A stretch of 64,000 bases of DNA from CAKOSP01 sp964370755 (lineage in GTDB: Bacteria; Bacillota_I; Bacilli_A; RF39; UBA660). Each line of letters opens with the position of its first letter. The first letter of the stretch is position 1. The stretch covers positions 1 through 64,000 of the forward strand of contig CAYJKL010000004.1 of assembly GCA_964370755.1 (NCBI GenBank). Reading direction: 5' to 3'. Shown piece after piece: positions 1 to 9,157 of the stretch. The translations under genes and the position numbers were made by a program. A model generated the notes under the pieces. It was not told where the DNA came from. It searched no databases and saw nothing but the letters and a program-made list of their open reading frames with translations.

Positions 1-40
1 CAAGCAGTGCTTGATACTTGTTCGAAATTATAACATTCAT
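1..40 (-). CDS. Partial start of a probable TadZ/CpaE-like pilus gene
   Basis: Only the first 13 codons lie in the window; they read MNVIISNKYQALL from the ATG at 40. An AGGAG ribosome binding site sits 8-9 bases upstream, overlapping the stop of the preceding gene, so this is the next gene of the pilus operon. The start and its position fit a TadZ/CpaE-type ParA-like localisation protein, which commonly accompanies Tad ATPases. That identity rests mainly on context and on a weak resemblance of the N-terminus, so it is an inference. Confidence 0.5.
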   Translation of the reverse strand, partial: MNVIISNKYQALL

Positions 41-53
41 TTTTTATCATCTC

Positions 54-485
54 CTATTCAATTAAATTATTACTTTCTTCATATATTAATATTTCTTTTG
101 TTTCACCTGTGATTTTAAAAGTAAATATTTCTCCTAAAACTGGAATATTAAAGTTAAAAAATATCATTATCTCGTAATAATCATCTACTCTATTTATACA
201 GTAATTTCCTTCTCTTGATATTTCTTTATTTTCATCGATTGTAGCTGCAAAATAATCATCTGGACATATATCCGTTGTGAGATATCCATTGTTTTTTAAA
301 TGTGAATCTATTATTTGCTTTGCTGTTAAAGTAAAACCTTCATATTTTTCTATAATTGATATTATCTCTGCTTGATGTCTAAATACAGCTGAATAATTTA
401 GTGTCAAAAGAATAAAAGCAGCAAATAATAATACAAATGTTACAACTAAAGAAAATGTCCAAGTTGAACCTACTGCTTGCTTCAT
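54..485 (-). CDS. TadE-like minor pilin/pseudopilin
   Basis: A 143-residue protein with a six-residue leader ending in Gly (MKQAVG), then one hydrophobic segment (about residues 10-30) and an extracytoplasmic domain with two Cys. It resembles the next upstream gene (498-971) in layout: hydrophobic stalk, a short helix of the type 'AEIISIIEKY', and a closing segment 'FNIPVLGEIFTFKITGETK'. TadE/TadF-type proteins are minor pseudopilins of Tad pili with this plan. It has a strong AGGAGG site and lies 12 bases after its neighbour. The exact role within the pilus is inferred from context. Confidence 0.6.
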   Translation of the reverse strand: MKQAVGSTWTFSLVVTFVLLFAAFILLTLNYSAVFRHQAEIISIIEKYEGFTLTAKQIIDSHLKNNGYLTTDICPDDYFAATIDENKEISREGNYCINRVDDYYEIMIFFNFNIPVLGEIFTFKITGETKEILIYEESNNLIE

Positions 486-497
486 ATCTTATTCCTC

Positions 498-971
498 CTA
501 ACTGCATATATCATACAAAATTTTTGTTTCTCCCTCTACTGAAAATACGAATACGTCCTCAAATAGTGGAATTTCCATCATATAGAATACTTCTACACTA
601 TAGTAACAACCACCTTCACCAGCAAAATCACTGGTACTTACTTTAGTTTCAGATATACATACCGAACCTCTCTTTTCACTAAGTGAATTTCCAGACAAGT
701 TCCCTTCCCTATCATATGTTATTATATCATCATCTTGGTTTTCACAAACTCCCTCAGCTCTATAAGATGATTGAGCCATTACATCCACTATATTTGATGG
801 TAAATCCGTTGTAAGATTGATGCCACCAGCTTTCTCAATTTCGGATATTATCTCATCTTTTACTGCGTATGACCTTGACCTATTAATAGTTAGTGTCATT
901 ATACCAGTAAATAGCAATATAAACATAATTACTATATTAAATAAAAATACTCCGCCTATACCTTCTTTCAT
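498..971 (-). CDS. TadE-like minor pilin/pseudopilin
   Basis: A 157-residue protein with leader MKEGIG, one membrane segment (about residues 8-28) and an exported domain of about 125 residues containing three Cys. Its end ('MEIPLFEDVFVFSVEGETK') parallels that of the neighbour at 54-485, so the two look like diverged duplicates. It starts just after the small pilin at 977-1219 with an AAGGGG ribosome binding site. Context within a TadA/B/C operon supports a TadE-like pilus accessory protein. Divergence is too high for a firm family call by eye. Confidence 0.6.
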   Translation of the reverse strand: MKEGIGGVFLFNIVIMFILLFTGIMTLTINRSRSYAVKDEIISEIEKAGGINLTTDLPSNIVDVMAQSSYRAEGVCENQDDDIITYDREGNLSGNSLSEKRGSVCISETKVSTSDFAGEGGCYYSVEVFYMMEIPLFEDVFVFSVEGETKILYDICS

Positions 972-976
972 CTATA

Positions 977-1219
977 TTACCCCTTATAATCGCATAAAAA
1001 TGTTTCGTTTTTATCGTCCTTTAAATAACACTCGACAGAACCACTTTCTCTGCATTCTCTTGGATCATCACAAACGCATATTGCATCAGAACATCTAGCA
1101 TTTGATTTAAAATTATTATTTAACATAGGCCACAATACAGTGAAAAAAAAGGCAGAAAGAACGCCTACTGATATTACTACAATTACAGTCACGTTTAAGT
1201 CTCCCGTTGCCTCTTTCAT
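977..1219 (-). CDS. Small Flp-like pilin subunit, Cys-rich tail
   Basis: 80 residues beginning MKEATGDLNVTV, then a hydrophobic helix (to about residue 32) and a polar tail with six Cys. The N-terminal half is closely related to the pilin at 1253-1540 (shared MKEATG, LN, TV, and 'LWP/VWP' after the helix). Size and position right after TadC match Flp-type major pilins of Tad systems. The six tail cysteines could form disulfides outside the cell. There is no Glu five residues after the putative Gly cleavage site, unlike classical Flp. Ribosome binding site AAGGAGAA. Confidence 0.65.
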   Translation of the reverse strand: MKEATGDLNVTVIVVISVGVLSAFFFTVLWPMLNNNFKSNARCSDAICVCDDPRECRESGSVECYLKDDKNETFLCDYKG

Positions 1220-1252
1220 ATTTATTCTCCTTCGAAATTTTTTTTATGTTAC

Positions 1253-1540
1253 TTATGGCGCGTCAGTTCCACCAGTACCACCAGTACCACCAGTACCTTC
1301 TGGACACGAAACATTTGTCTCATCAGTGTCAGTTGCACCATTGCCATCTGCGTCATATGTACAAACTCTATCTGCACCTGTTCCCGTACAAGTACTTGCT
1401 ATAGCACCATTACAGAACGTTGTTCTATTTAAACTAGTTTGGATAGCTGGCCATACAAATGCGTAAAAAAATGCACCTACTGCTGCAATAGCTACTACTG
1501 TAACTACTGTCATATTTAATTCTCCTGTAGCTTCTTTCAT
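1253..1540 (-). CDS. Small Flp-like pilin subunit with Gly-Thr repeat tail
   Basis: 95 residues: leader MKEATG, hydrophobic helix (about 9-30), a polar domain with four Cys, and a C-terminal tail of GTG/GGT repeats. It is the first gene after its own promoter (1574-1602) and has a strong AAGGAGGA site, as expected for a subunit made in large amounts. The N-terminus is shared with the pilin at 977-1219. It is probably the major pilin of the Tad-like apparatus. The repeat tail is encoded by three exact 9-bp units (1269-1297) and could vary in length. Confidence 0.65.
   Translation of the reverse strand: MKEATGELNMTVVTVVAIAAVGAFFYAFVWPAIQTSLNRTTFCNGAIASTCTGTGADRVCTYDADGNGATDTDETNVSCPEGTGGTGGTGGTDAP
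1269..1297. repeat. 9-bp tandem repeat inside pilin gene
   Basis: Three perfect copies of CCACCAGTA plus two further bases. The unit length is a multiple of three, so copy-number change would add or remove three residues of the Gly/Thr tail of the pilin at 1253-1540 without a frameshift. Confidence 0.8.
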
Positions 1541-1573
1541 ATTCTAATATTCCTCCTTCTATTTTATATATTT

Positions 1574-1602
1574 ATTATACCTAATATTTTATCAAATATC
1601 AA
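1574..1602 (-). promoter_or_regulatory. Promoter for the pilin genes
   Basis: On the minus strand: TTGATA, 17-base spacer, TATAAT, followed about 35 bases later by the start of the pilin at 1253-1540. It lies between tadC-like and the pilins, so the pilin part of the operon can be transcribed more strongly than the assembly genes. Confidence 0.7.
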
Positions 1603-1625
1603 TGTTTTTTTTAATATTGTGTAAA

Positions 1626-2414
1626 CTAACCGTTCATCATTTGTAATACTGCTAATATTAGTAATATCATCACACCAAGTCCAGTCGCCATTAACATCTT
1701 CATTGTTTTTCCTTCCATCTTCTCAAGTCTGTTTTTATACCTTGTATCTCTTGATTTTTGTTGTAAGCTTGATATTGACTTTGAAAATGTAAGCAGCTGT
1801 TCTTGTTTTCTTTCTTGTCTACCGAGTGATAGACGGTAAAGTAAACGCATCATTCTCATAGAATCCCTTACTGGATACTTTTTAGCAAAGTTCATATATG
1901 GGTCAATTGAATCGTTTCCTGTATTAATTTCGATAATTAATTCCCTTAATCCTGGTCTAAATATTTCTGGCGCATCGTCTATTGATTTACCAAGAGCTAC
2001 CGGTATTGTATAATGTTGTATTAATATCTCAATACTTTTTAAGTAATGAGGTAGCATTTGGTCAATATGAAACATGTTTCTTTTGTAAAAAGTTTTAAGC
2101 TGAGAATATGCTTGTTTAAAAATAAAGTAACCAGCTAGTAATGATATTACTATTGAAAGTGCTGAAAAATCATTTATAAAAAATAACATTGCGACTCCAG
2201 CCGCCATTAAACCATTTCTAATTCTTTGATTAAATAATGTTGTAGAATTTACGTTATCGCCGTATCTTGCTCTTACATAAAATTCCCAATCTTCTTCTTT
2301 TAATCTTCTGAAAATTGCTTCGTTATCACTTACAAGTTGAGCAATACTTATTTGACCAGATACTGTCATTACAGTGAATATTATGGCTGCTATAATTACT
2401 ATTTCAATTTGCAT
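1626..2414 (-). CDS. TadC-like pilus assembly membrane protein (T2SSF family)
   Basis: 262 residues with membrane segments near the N-terminus (about 1-20), at about 70-105 and at the C-terminus (about 238-260), around a cytoplasmic helical region. This is the plan of TadC, the second inner-membrane platform protein of Tad systems. It follows the tadB-like gene with a 2-base gap and precedes the pilin promoter. In the family, TadB and TadC form the platform on which the TadA ATPase acts. Assignment rests on topology, size and gene order. Confidence 0.75.
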   Translation of the reverse strand: MQIEIVIIAAIIFTVMTVSGQISIAQLVSDNEAIFRRLKEEDWEFYVRARYGDNVNSTTLFNQRIRNGLMAAGVAMLFFINDFSALSIVISLLAGYFIFKQAYSQLKTFYKRNMFHIDQMLPHYLKSIEILIQHYTIPVALGKSIDDAPEIFRPGLRELIIEINTGNDSIDPYMNFAKKYPVRDSMRMMRLLYRLSLGRQERKQEQLLTFSKSISSLQQKSRDTRYKNRLEKMEGKTMKMLMATGLGVMILLILAVLQMMNG

Positions 2415-2416
2415 AA

Positions 2417-3322
2417 TTATTCGCCTCCTACATCTTCATTGTAGTATTTTTCCCCCGTTATTAAGAAATAACCGTTAACTAATAAAACAAAATGTAATAT
2501 TATCTGAACATAAAAAGTCTCTATAAGTTCTAAGTAGTTATCTACACCAAACATATATTGAAGTGCAAGTACAAGTAAGAATAATATCATACCAAATCTA
2601 ATAAATCTTCCGTGAAAATTCTTTCTATCTATTTGATCTCGATAAACTCCCTCTACAAGTGCGTCTATATCCATTGACATATTTTCTAATGCTTGACCTG
2701 AATCCCTTGCTCCTTCTTTTGTAATTTGAAGAAATAATTGATTCATGTTTTTCACCATATAAAACGGGTATTTTTCGTTGAAGTAAATTACTGATTCGTC
2801 AATTGTACCATTTTCATATGACATATCTATCATTCTTTTTACATCTGATAATACTGGATCTTCTAATATTCCTGAATCCCTAACTCCTTCGAGTGATTTT
2901 ATGAAACTTTGAGTTGTATTAAACTCCATAATAACGTTAGTAGTATAAATTTGTATTTGCTCAAATATAAATTCACTATATATTCTTTGACTTCTTAAAT
3001 AAGATAGATAAGGAATAAAAGAAACAGCTAGCACAGCATAAACTATGCACAATATTAAACTATGAAAGTAAAAATATGATATTAATCCTGCACCACTTGC
3101 AAATATTATAACTTGCGTAGAATATTGTCTTGCCGAAAATTCTTGACCTAAAGCTTTAGTTTTTTCCCTTACTTCTTTATAAGAATATGGTGCGTATTTA
3201 TCATACACTGTTGATACTCTATCTACTATAAAATTATATATATTTTCACCAGGATTTAATCTGTAAAAAATCACAAATACAGTAATTACTAAGAGTATAA
3301 CTAATTCTAAACTTGTTCCCAT
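2417..3322 (-). CDS. TadB-like pilus assembly membrane protein (T2SSF family)
   Basis: 301 residues: N-terminal membrane segment, a pair of segments at about 70-105, a cytoplasmic helical bundle including 'QIQIYTTNVIMEFNTTQSF', and a final pair of segments (about 235-290). This matches the TadB half of the Tad platform. It lies between tadA-like (11-base gap) and tadC-like (2-base gap), the usual order. The C-terminus is short and polar. Confidence 0.75.
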   Translation of the reverse strand: MGTSLELVILLVITVFVIFYRLNPGENIYNFIVDRVSTVYDKYAPYSYKEVREKTKALGQEFSARQYSTQVIIFASGAGLISYFYFHSLILCIVYAVLAVSFIPYLSYLRSQRIYSEFIFEQIQIYTTNVIMEFNTTQSFIKSLEGVRDSGILEDPVLSDVKRMIDMSYENGTIDESVIYFNEKYPFYMVKNMNQLFLQITKEGARDSGQALENMSMDIDALVEGVYRDQIDRKNFHGRFIRFGMILFLLVLALQYMFGVDNYLELIETFYVQIILHFVLLVNGYFLITGEKYYNEDVGGE

Positions 3323-3333
3323 ATTATTCCTTT

Positions 3334-4452
3334 CTAAAGAGTTTCTAACTCTTCTAATTCATTTTGAATATTTTCTTTAGGTATTTTTGTATTAGTTGTT
3401 AAATTAAAAATATTATCTTTAAGTTTGACACCTTGTGCACCTAAATAGTCATGAAGTGCTTTTGATGGATTATTAAAATGATATTCTCCTCCGACACTTT
3501 TTTTGAATAATATATTTGCACATGCTTCATTTTCTTCTGATACATAAAATTCACATACTTCGATTATTTCACGCTGGAATCTTTCGTGCTCTGCACTATA
3601 ATACCCTTTAACATGTATAGCAAGTTGTACATATCTGTGTATAGATTTTAAAAACTGATCAATATCTATATTATTTTCAAGCAAACTGTAAAGTCGCATT
3701 GGTACATTTCTAGCTCTATCTGAGTGGATTGTTGATATGATATTGTGTCCCGATGATATTGAATTTCTTACGGCGGTAACCGCTTCTGCGGTTCTTACTT
3801 CTGAAAGTAAAATCCATCTTGGATTTTGTCTCATACATGTAACTAGTACATCTGAATATGATGCAATATTATTTGTTTTCATCGCGACTATATCTCTATG
3901 CGGAAATATTTTATCAAGATGAAGTTCTAGTGTATCTTCTATTGTAATTATTTTTTCGGTTTCACCAGTATGTGATGTTAAGTATTTAACAAGTTCTGTT
4001 TTACCTGAACCAGTTTCCCCACTTACTATTATGTTACAGTGTCCTTTAACACATGTAATTAAAAAGTCATGAAGTTCTTCTGTAACATATTTTTCAGAAA
4101 GTAATTTGTCTTTATTTAATCTTATCTTTGCTGGAGTTTTACGTATAACACATGCTACTCCATTAGTTGCTATTGATTCATGCACAAAGTTAAGACGAAG
4201 CTCAGAACTTTCAGCATCTAAAAAGGGATGCGCCATATTAAATGTCGTACCCATTACGTTTGAACACTGGAATGCAAGTTTTTCTAAAAGAGCGTTATTT
4301 ATATCTGAACGCTCTATTCTATAAACTCCTTTATCTAGTGTCTTTAAATGTATTTGTCCATTATTTCCATATGAAACGTCTGTTACGTTTTCATCCTCTA
4401 AAAATTCTGTTAATGGTCCAAAATCTAATTGTGAAAATATTGCATCATTCAC
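3334..4452 (-). CDS. tadA: TadA/CpaF-type pilus assembly ATPase
   Basis: 372 residues of the secretion ATPase (GspE/VirB11) superfamily, CpaF/TadA branch. Visible motifs are Walker A GETGSGKTE (about residue 145), an Asp-box-like 'TIEDTLELHL', Walker B 'WILLSEVRTAEA', and the His-box region 'GHNIISTIHSDRA'. The upstream 'HPFLDAESSELRLNFV' stretch is typical of CpaF. It would power pilin polymerisation at the cytoplasmic face with TadB/TadC. The protein is shorter than many CpaF proteins because it lacks a long N-terminal region. Confidence 0.92.
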   Translation of the reverse strand: MNDAIFSQLDFGPLTEFLEDENVTDVSYGNNGQIHLKTLDKGVYRIERSDINNALLEKLAFQCSNVMGTTFNMAHPFLDAESSELRLNFVHESIATNGVACVIRKTPAKIRLNKDKLLSEKYVTEELHDFLITCVKGHCNIIVSGETGSGKTELVKYLTSHTGETEKIITIEDTLELHLDKIFPHRDIVAMKTNNIASYSDVLVTCMRQNPRWILLSEVRTAEAVTAVRNSISSGHNIISTIHSDRARNVPMRLYSLLENNIDIDQFLKSIHRYVQLAIHVKGYYSAEHERFQREIIEVCEFYVSEENEACANILFKKSVGGEYHFNNPSKALHDYLGAQGVKLKDNIFNLTTNTKIPKENIQNELEELETL

Positions 4453-4474
4453 AAAATCACTCCCTTTTTATTTT

Positions 4475-5266
4475 TTAATCTGATACTGTATTTGTTTTGA
4501 TTTCAATGTATGTTTTTATTGTTTGACTTGTTACCGTTGTTTCACCTTCAGAATCTGTATAGTTACTGTTACGTGGAACTGGTATTATTTCCAGTCCGCT
4601 TATAAAACTTGCTTGAGTCAGTAGGTTAAATAAATTTTTATCATCATCTGAAGGATCGTCCGGTACTGCGAATAACAGTAGTGCTGATTGTCCTGTTTCA
4701 GTATTTTCAAATACATCTTCTTGTGATGAATCCCTAACTGCTAACACTTCTATTTTTTCGATAAACTTACCAAAATTTATTTCTCCTAAGTCATCTGTAT
4801 ATTTGATATATAAATCTATTCTATCTCCTGGATAAATTGAGTTACCATAAGTTGAATTATTATTTACCGGTAAAGAAAATAGTGTATAACCTTCTGGTAT
4901 ATCATCAAATACTGCATTAGGTAATTTACTTTTTTCAACCACCTGAGTTTGATAAAAGAACCCTGACTTAGGTATTGATGTTCCTGTTGTTATGTATTTT
5001 CCTACTAATTCATTTACATTTGTCATGATTGGAATTGTGGATAACATTCTTTGATTTATTTCTACGTAACCAATGTTATCTTGAATTATTTCCTCTGTTG
5101 CACTAATTGCTTCAAGTGCATAAGGAACTGTTGTTGGCGCAATAGCATCATTAACCCTCATATTATAAAAGAACCATAGTACTATTACTCCAGCAATTAC
5201 TCCAAGGATTGTAACTGTATTTTTATTAGATATAAATCTTTTAAATCCGCCTAGTATATTCCCCAT
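4475..5266 (-). CDS. CpaB/RcpC-like protein with SAF-type domain
   Basis: 263 residues: a cytoplasmic start, one membrane segment (about 18-36), then a domain with 'TTVPYALEAISATEEI', 'NELVGKYITTGTSIPKSGFF' and 'YGNSIYPGDRIDLYIKY'. This is the pattern of the SAF/RcpC domain of CpaB, a Tad component. Its position directly upstream of tadA fits. In didermic bacteria CpaB works with the secretin; no secretin gene is seen here, consistent with a Gram-positive Tad system. Confidence 0.75.
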   Translation of the reverse strand: MGNILGGFKRFISNKNTVTILGVIAGVIVLWFFYNMRVNDAIAPTTVPYALEAISATEEIIQDNIGYVEINQRMLSTIPIMTNVNELVGKYITTGTSIPKSGFFYQTQVVEKSKLPNAVFDDIPEGYTLFSLPVNNNSTYGNSIYPGDRIDLYIKYTDDLGEINFGKFIEKIEVLAVRDSSQEDVFENTETGQSALLLFAVPDDPSDDDKNLFNLLTQASFISGLEIIPVPRNSNYTDSEGETTVTSQTIKTYIEIKTNTVSD

Positions 5267-5284
5267 ATTATTTCATTCCTTTCA

Positions 5285-5695
5285 TTATTCTATTGCTTCT
5301 CCTTCAAGTATTGCATCTACAGTATCGACAATATCAAATGTTTCAGTATCACCTGCTACATTAAATGAACTAGATTTACTTGAGACTTTAACACTGATTT
5401 TTGGCGGAGCTTCATATATTTGATAAAATTCAATATCATATGTTGTTCCTCCATCGCTAGATTCTGCCATTCTTCTTAAAAAAGTTTCAATAAATTTTTC
5501 TTTATTTATTCTTAATTCTCCATATTCTCTATAATAAGCATAATCTACAGAATCTACCATTGCAGCTTCCGAAATTTCCCTTACCATTGTATTAGTAATA
5601 GTATTACTGTTAGTTAGATTTTGAACTAACAGCATTACTACCACAACAAATACTCCTAAAATTATTAACCAATATCCCCAATAAGCATTACTCAT
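5285..5695 (-). CDS. Small single-pass pilus-locus protein, pilin-like
   Basis: 136 residues starting MSNAYWG, followed by a hydrophobic segment (about 8-25) and an exported domain of about 110 residues with no Cys. The short start ending in Gly before the hydrophobic helix resembles the other pilin-like proteins of the operon, so it may be a further minor pilin. It sits between the thioester protein and the cpaB-like gene with an AGGAGG site. I do not recognise the family securely; TadG/TadE-like or DUF-type proteins are alternatives. Confidence 0.5.
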   Translation of the reverse strand: MSNAYWGYWLIILGVFVVVVMLLVQNLTNSNTITNTMVREISEAAMVDSVDYAYYREYGELRINKEKFIETFLRRMAESSDGGTTYDIEFYQIYEAPPKISVKVSSKSSSFNVAGDTETFDIVDTVDAILEGEAIE

Positions 5696-5707
5696 TTATA
5701 AAACCTC

Positions 5708-8700
5708 CTATTTCCATGCTGGTCCACCTATAGTAGACTCTGTTATCTGATTGGGAATTCCCGTTACAAAAAGTTCCCAATAACTACTCGGATCATCTCT
5801 ATTTATTTGATTGTCATCAGCATCTTTTCCATACTGGAATTTATCTTTGTGCTCGTCGCTTGTAATCCATTCGCCTAGCGGTTCACTATAGCATAGTAGG
5901 TTTTTATAAGTAATTCCATCTACTTTTGCGTTTTGACAGTCAAGAGAATTATTTGAGTAACCACCACCTTGATCTTCAACTGTATCAGAACTATTGTAGT
6001 TCTTTATTGTATTTACGAGCGCTGGGTCGAGTGTTACTGTTAAAAACGGCGTTTCAGCATATATTGCATTGCCTTCAGCTAGTATTCCAGTACTATTTTC
6101 ATCAATTATCAGATTTCCTGAATTATCAACTCCTGTAATACCTAGTGTTTTTTGTGCTTTAAGCGAAACAAATCCGTACTTGGTATCTGTTGTATAATTG
6201 TAATTCCAGTTATACCCAAGTGGTCTATTATTTGGATTAAATGCATCTGGTGAGTATGTTCTATAAACTAAGTTGACTGTTACATCGAATTTACAAGTTG
6301 GACAGTAAGGATCTGGTGTATCAAAGTTTCCTTCGATATTAATATCACATTCTGGACAATTTATTGGAGCATAACATACATATTCTCCTGTAAATGTGTC
6401 TTCTTTTTCCATTACATCATCTACTGATTGATCCGATTTATCGTCACCTTTATCCACTAATCTTCCAGTTTCATCACATTCTTCGCTGTAATATTCTCCT
6501 AGATTATCAATATTAATTTTATATGTGTATGCACCATTTACTGTAGGTCTCATTTCTGTAGGCAAACCGTCTACTACTATCGATTCATCTGTTGCTTCAT
6601 AAACTATATTTCCATTAGGTACTAGTTGATAATAATTTCTTTCGGTTTGATATTTTTCATTATCTGACATAGTCCATTTAATATAATTAGATGTACCTAT
6701 TGTTATATATTCTTCTGGAAGAGAACATCCTGAAGTACTACAACTTAGGTATTTGACTTGTTTTGATTGAGCAGTGTAATTTGTAACTAAATTTCCACTA
6801 CATGTATTATATTCATTACTTCCCAAAGCTCCATCACAGTACCATTTTTCTACTGTTGTGGGAGTATTTGTTGTTGATACCATTTCATCTTCAACTTTAC
6901 TTAAATCATAATATTCTGAATCATATGTATAAGTTAGTGTTGGATTAAGTTCATAATTAACTGTCCACGTTGAACAAGCTCTGTAATCGCTTATTAATGC
7001 GTTAAGTTGATTTTGAAGACTTGTTATTTTTATTGCTGCGGCTGATGCTGTTGTTTCATAATCGGCTGCCACACTAGTTTGTGTAGTATTTGAACTACAA
7101 CCCCCTGCAGAAGCTGGATATACTTCACTACTTGAAGTTGATATTGTAGCCTCCCCATATTCACCAAATGTTATTGAATAGTGTGTATATGTTCCTGAAG
7201 AACTATACTTTGTCTTTGATGAAGGTATAGGAAATAAACTGCATATCTCCACAGTACCTGCATCATTTTTTAATGAAGTTGCTGTATTGATATTTTTATT
7301 ATATATATTCATTTGATTAATTAATTCTGTTTGAATTGTTTTAATATCACTAACATATTGATCTATTTTAATTTCGCTTGTGTAACATGTTTTTACTCCA
7401 TATACACTTGCATCTATATTAAAATACCTAGCATTATTTACATTTTTTACTGCAGGGAATTTTAAACTATAATCTTCTTTACAGTATACTGCGCAGTAAT
7501 TATTATTTACTACGGAACCGCCTGATTCAGTTTTTATTATACCTGTTTCGCAAGTGTTTTTATATGAATTGCCACCATCATCTAATTTATCAGACCAGGT
7601 AGTATCACTTACATTGTCACCTGTTACTGTTGTGGTTGGAGTCCCTGTAATACATCCTACTATATCAAATGGGTCTTTTACATCAAAATCACCAGTAGAA
7701 TTTTGATCTATCCATTCATTATCTTCATCTATATCTGATGGATTTATACAGTAGTTTGGTACTGTTATTTCATTCTTACACATATCTGGACATATTTCAA
7801 CTTGAGTTGATAAACTTCCATCTATTAAATCTGTACCTGTATCTGATCCTTCGTCTAGAAATACTGCAAATGTCTGAACTGCTCCAGTACCAGATAAATA
7901 CAGAACTTCTGAAGGACTTACATTACCGTTATAAGAATAATTTATTGTAAAATGAGCGGGTGGACATTCACCATCTGGTATGTTATATACTAATTTGAAA
8001 TTAATTTCTTTTATAGTATCAAGCGATATGTGTTTAAGTGCTTCTTCTGCTGCCGCAGTGCTAGTGTATGTTACTTTTGATTCGTCTTTTTTTACAATAT
8101 CTATATTCATTGTTACTATATTATGTACTTGTGTTGTGATATAAAGTTTTTGTATATAATTATCACTTTCAAAGTTTGTTGGATTTAAACTTGCTTGAAC
8201 AACAGATTGTTTTAGTGTTTCATCCACTACATTTGGTCCTAGTTCATTAACAAATGATGGTGCAGCCGTTACTGAACTACCGTCTTTTTCTTGTTCAATT
8301 AAACGAGCTTCTTCTAAAGCAGCATTGATGCCTTTACTTATTAATAATTGAATAATAAATGTAAAATAGTTATTTTGATATAAATCATATTTATATCCAC
8401 CACTTTCCCAAATAGGTGACCCAGATTCATTTAATAAAGCACTATGAAAGGTTTTACCAGGGTTATACCAACTTCTTGTTGAGTTAAAATCTTCTTTCAT
8501 AATATTTACTAAATTTGATAAATCATCAATTGGTTTATCTGTCATGAATTGTGTTAAATATTTAACATCTTCTTTTTGTTCTGCTGTTGTACTAGGATCA
8601 TTTGCTATAAACGCCAAATATCCTAGTGCGAAGTCTACGTGGGCAGAAGCTGTTGTGCTCCATGTTGAATAACTAGAATCATTAAATATACCAATATAAT

Positions 8701-9157
8701 AGGCTCTTATAGCAACTGATGTAACAAGATATAATTCATCATCAGTTAAGGAATAGTTTTTGCCATAAAATTCGAAGTTTTGACTTTCCCCTTGCTTGCT
8801 GCCTCCTAAACCGTATTTTAAGATTTCCGCTACTCCAGCATCCCTAATTCTAGTTTCTTCAAAAGTAACTCCAAAATCATGCTGTTTTAAGTTGTAACCT
8901 GACGCGGCTGCTCCAGGATCCAAACAATATGCTGGTTGATCCAACCATGTACCTATGCTTATTTGATATCTATTTGTTCCATATCCTGACCCAATAGACG
9001 TTGCGCTACCGGTGTCTCCAATATTTATTAGTTGAGTTGTCTTATTACCATAACTTTTCCAAACAGGAGTTTCGTTTATTTCAATGGCATTAACATCATG
9101 ACTTATAAGTAAAATTGTTAACAATAAAAATAAATTATATATTTTAATTTTTTTCAT
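5708..9157 (-). CDS. Large secreted thioester-domain-like surface protein
   Basis: 1149 residues with a signal peptide (about 1-24). An N-terminal domain has the hallmarks of a thioester domain: 'AYCLDPG' (Cys about 77), 'ILKYGLGG', and 'LVTSVAIRAYY' (about 145-155), where such domains normally read TQxAIW. Here the Gln that bonds with Cys is replaced by Ser. The remainder is a long region with many Cys pairs, including CPEC and CPTC (about 945-965). No C-terminal anchor or sortase motif is seen. Thioester domains are adhesin modules of Gram-positive surface proteins. Being first-but-one in the Tad operon, it may be carried by the pilus or held by the anchored partner at 9144-9878. Confidence 0.65.
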   Translation of the reverse strand: MKKIKIYNLFLLLTILLISHDVNAIEINETPVWKSYGNKTTQLINIGDTGSATSIGSGYGTNRYQISIGTWLDQPAYCLDPGAAASGYNLKQHDFGVTFEETRIRDAGVAEILKYGLGGSKQGESQNFEFYGKNYSLTDDELYLVTSVAIRAYYIGIFNDSSYSTWSTTASAHVDFALGYLAFIANDPSTTAEQKEDVKYLTQFMTDKPIDDLSNLVNIMKEDFNSTRSWYNPGKTFHSALLNESGSPIWESGGYKYDLYQNNYFTFIIQLLISKGINAALEEARLIEQEKDGSSVTAAPSFVNELGPNVVDETLKQSVVQASLNPTNFESDNYIQKLYITTQVHNIVTMNIDIVKKDESKVTYTSTAAAEEALKHISLDTIKEINFKLVYNIPDGECPPAHFTINYSYNGNVSPSEVLYLSGTGAVQTFAVFLDEGSDTGTDLIDGSLSTQVEICPDMCKNEITVPNYCINPSDIDEDNEWIDQNSTGDFDVKDPFDIVGCITGTPTTTVTGDNVSDTTWSDKLDDGGNSYKNTCETGIIKTESGGSVVNNNYCAVYCKEDYSLKFPAVKNVNNARYFNIDASVYGVKTCYTSEIKIDQYVSDIKTIQTELINQMNIYNKNINTATSLKNDAGTVEICSLFPIPSSKTKYSSSGTYTHYSITFGEYGEATISTSSSEVYPASAGGCSSNTTQTSVAADYETTASAAAIKITSLQNQLNALISDYRACSTWTVNYELNPTLTYTYDSEYYDLSKVEDEMVSTTNTPTTVEKWYCDGALGSNEYNTCSGNLVTNYTAQSKQVKYLSCSTSGCSLPEEYITIGTSNYIKWTMSDNEKYQTERNYYQLVPNGNIVYEATDESIVVDGLPTEMRPTVNGAYTYKINIDNLGEYYSEECDETGRLVDKGDDKSDQSVDDVMEKEDTFTGEYVCYAPINCPECDINIEGNFDTPDPYCPTCKFDVTVNLVYRTYSPDAFNPNNRPLGYNWNYNYTTDTKYGFVSLKAQKTLGITGVDNSGNLIIDENSTGILAEGNAIYAETPFLTVTLDPALVNTIKNYNSSDTVEDQGGGYSNNSLDCQNAKVDGITYKNLLCYSEPLGEWITSDEHKDKFQYGKDADDNQINRDDPSSYWELFVTGIPNQITESTIGGPAWK

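Noticed and set aside
1269..1297. CRISPR-like repeat
   Set aside because: Only three adjacent 9-bp units with no spacers, inside a pilin coding frame.
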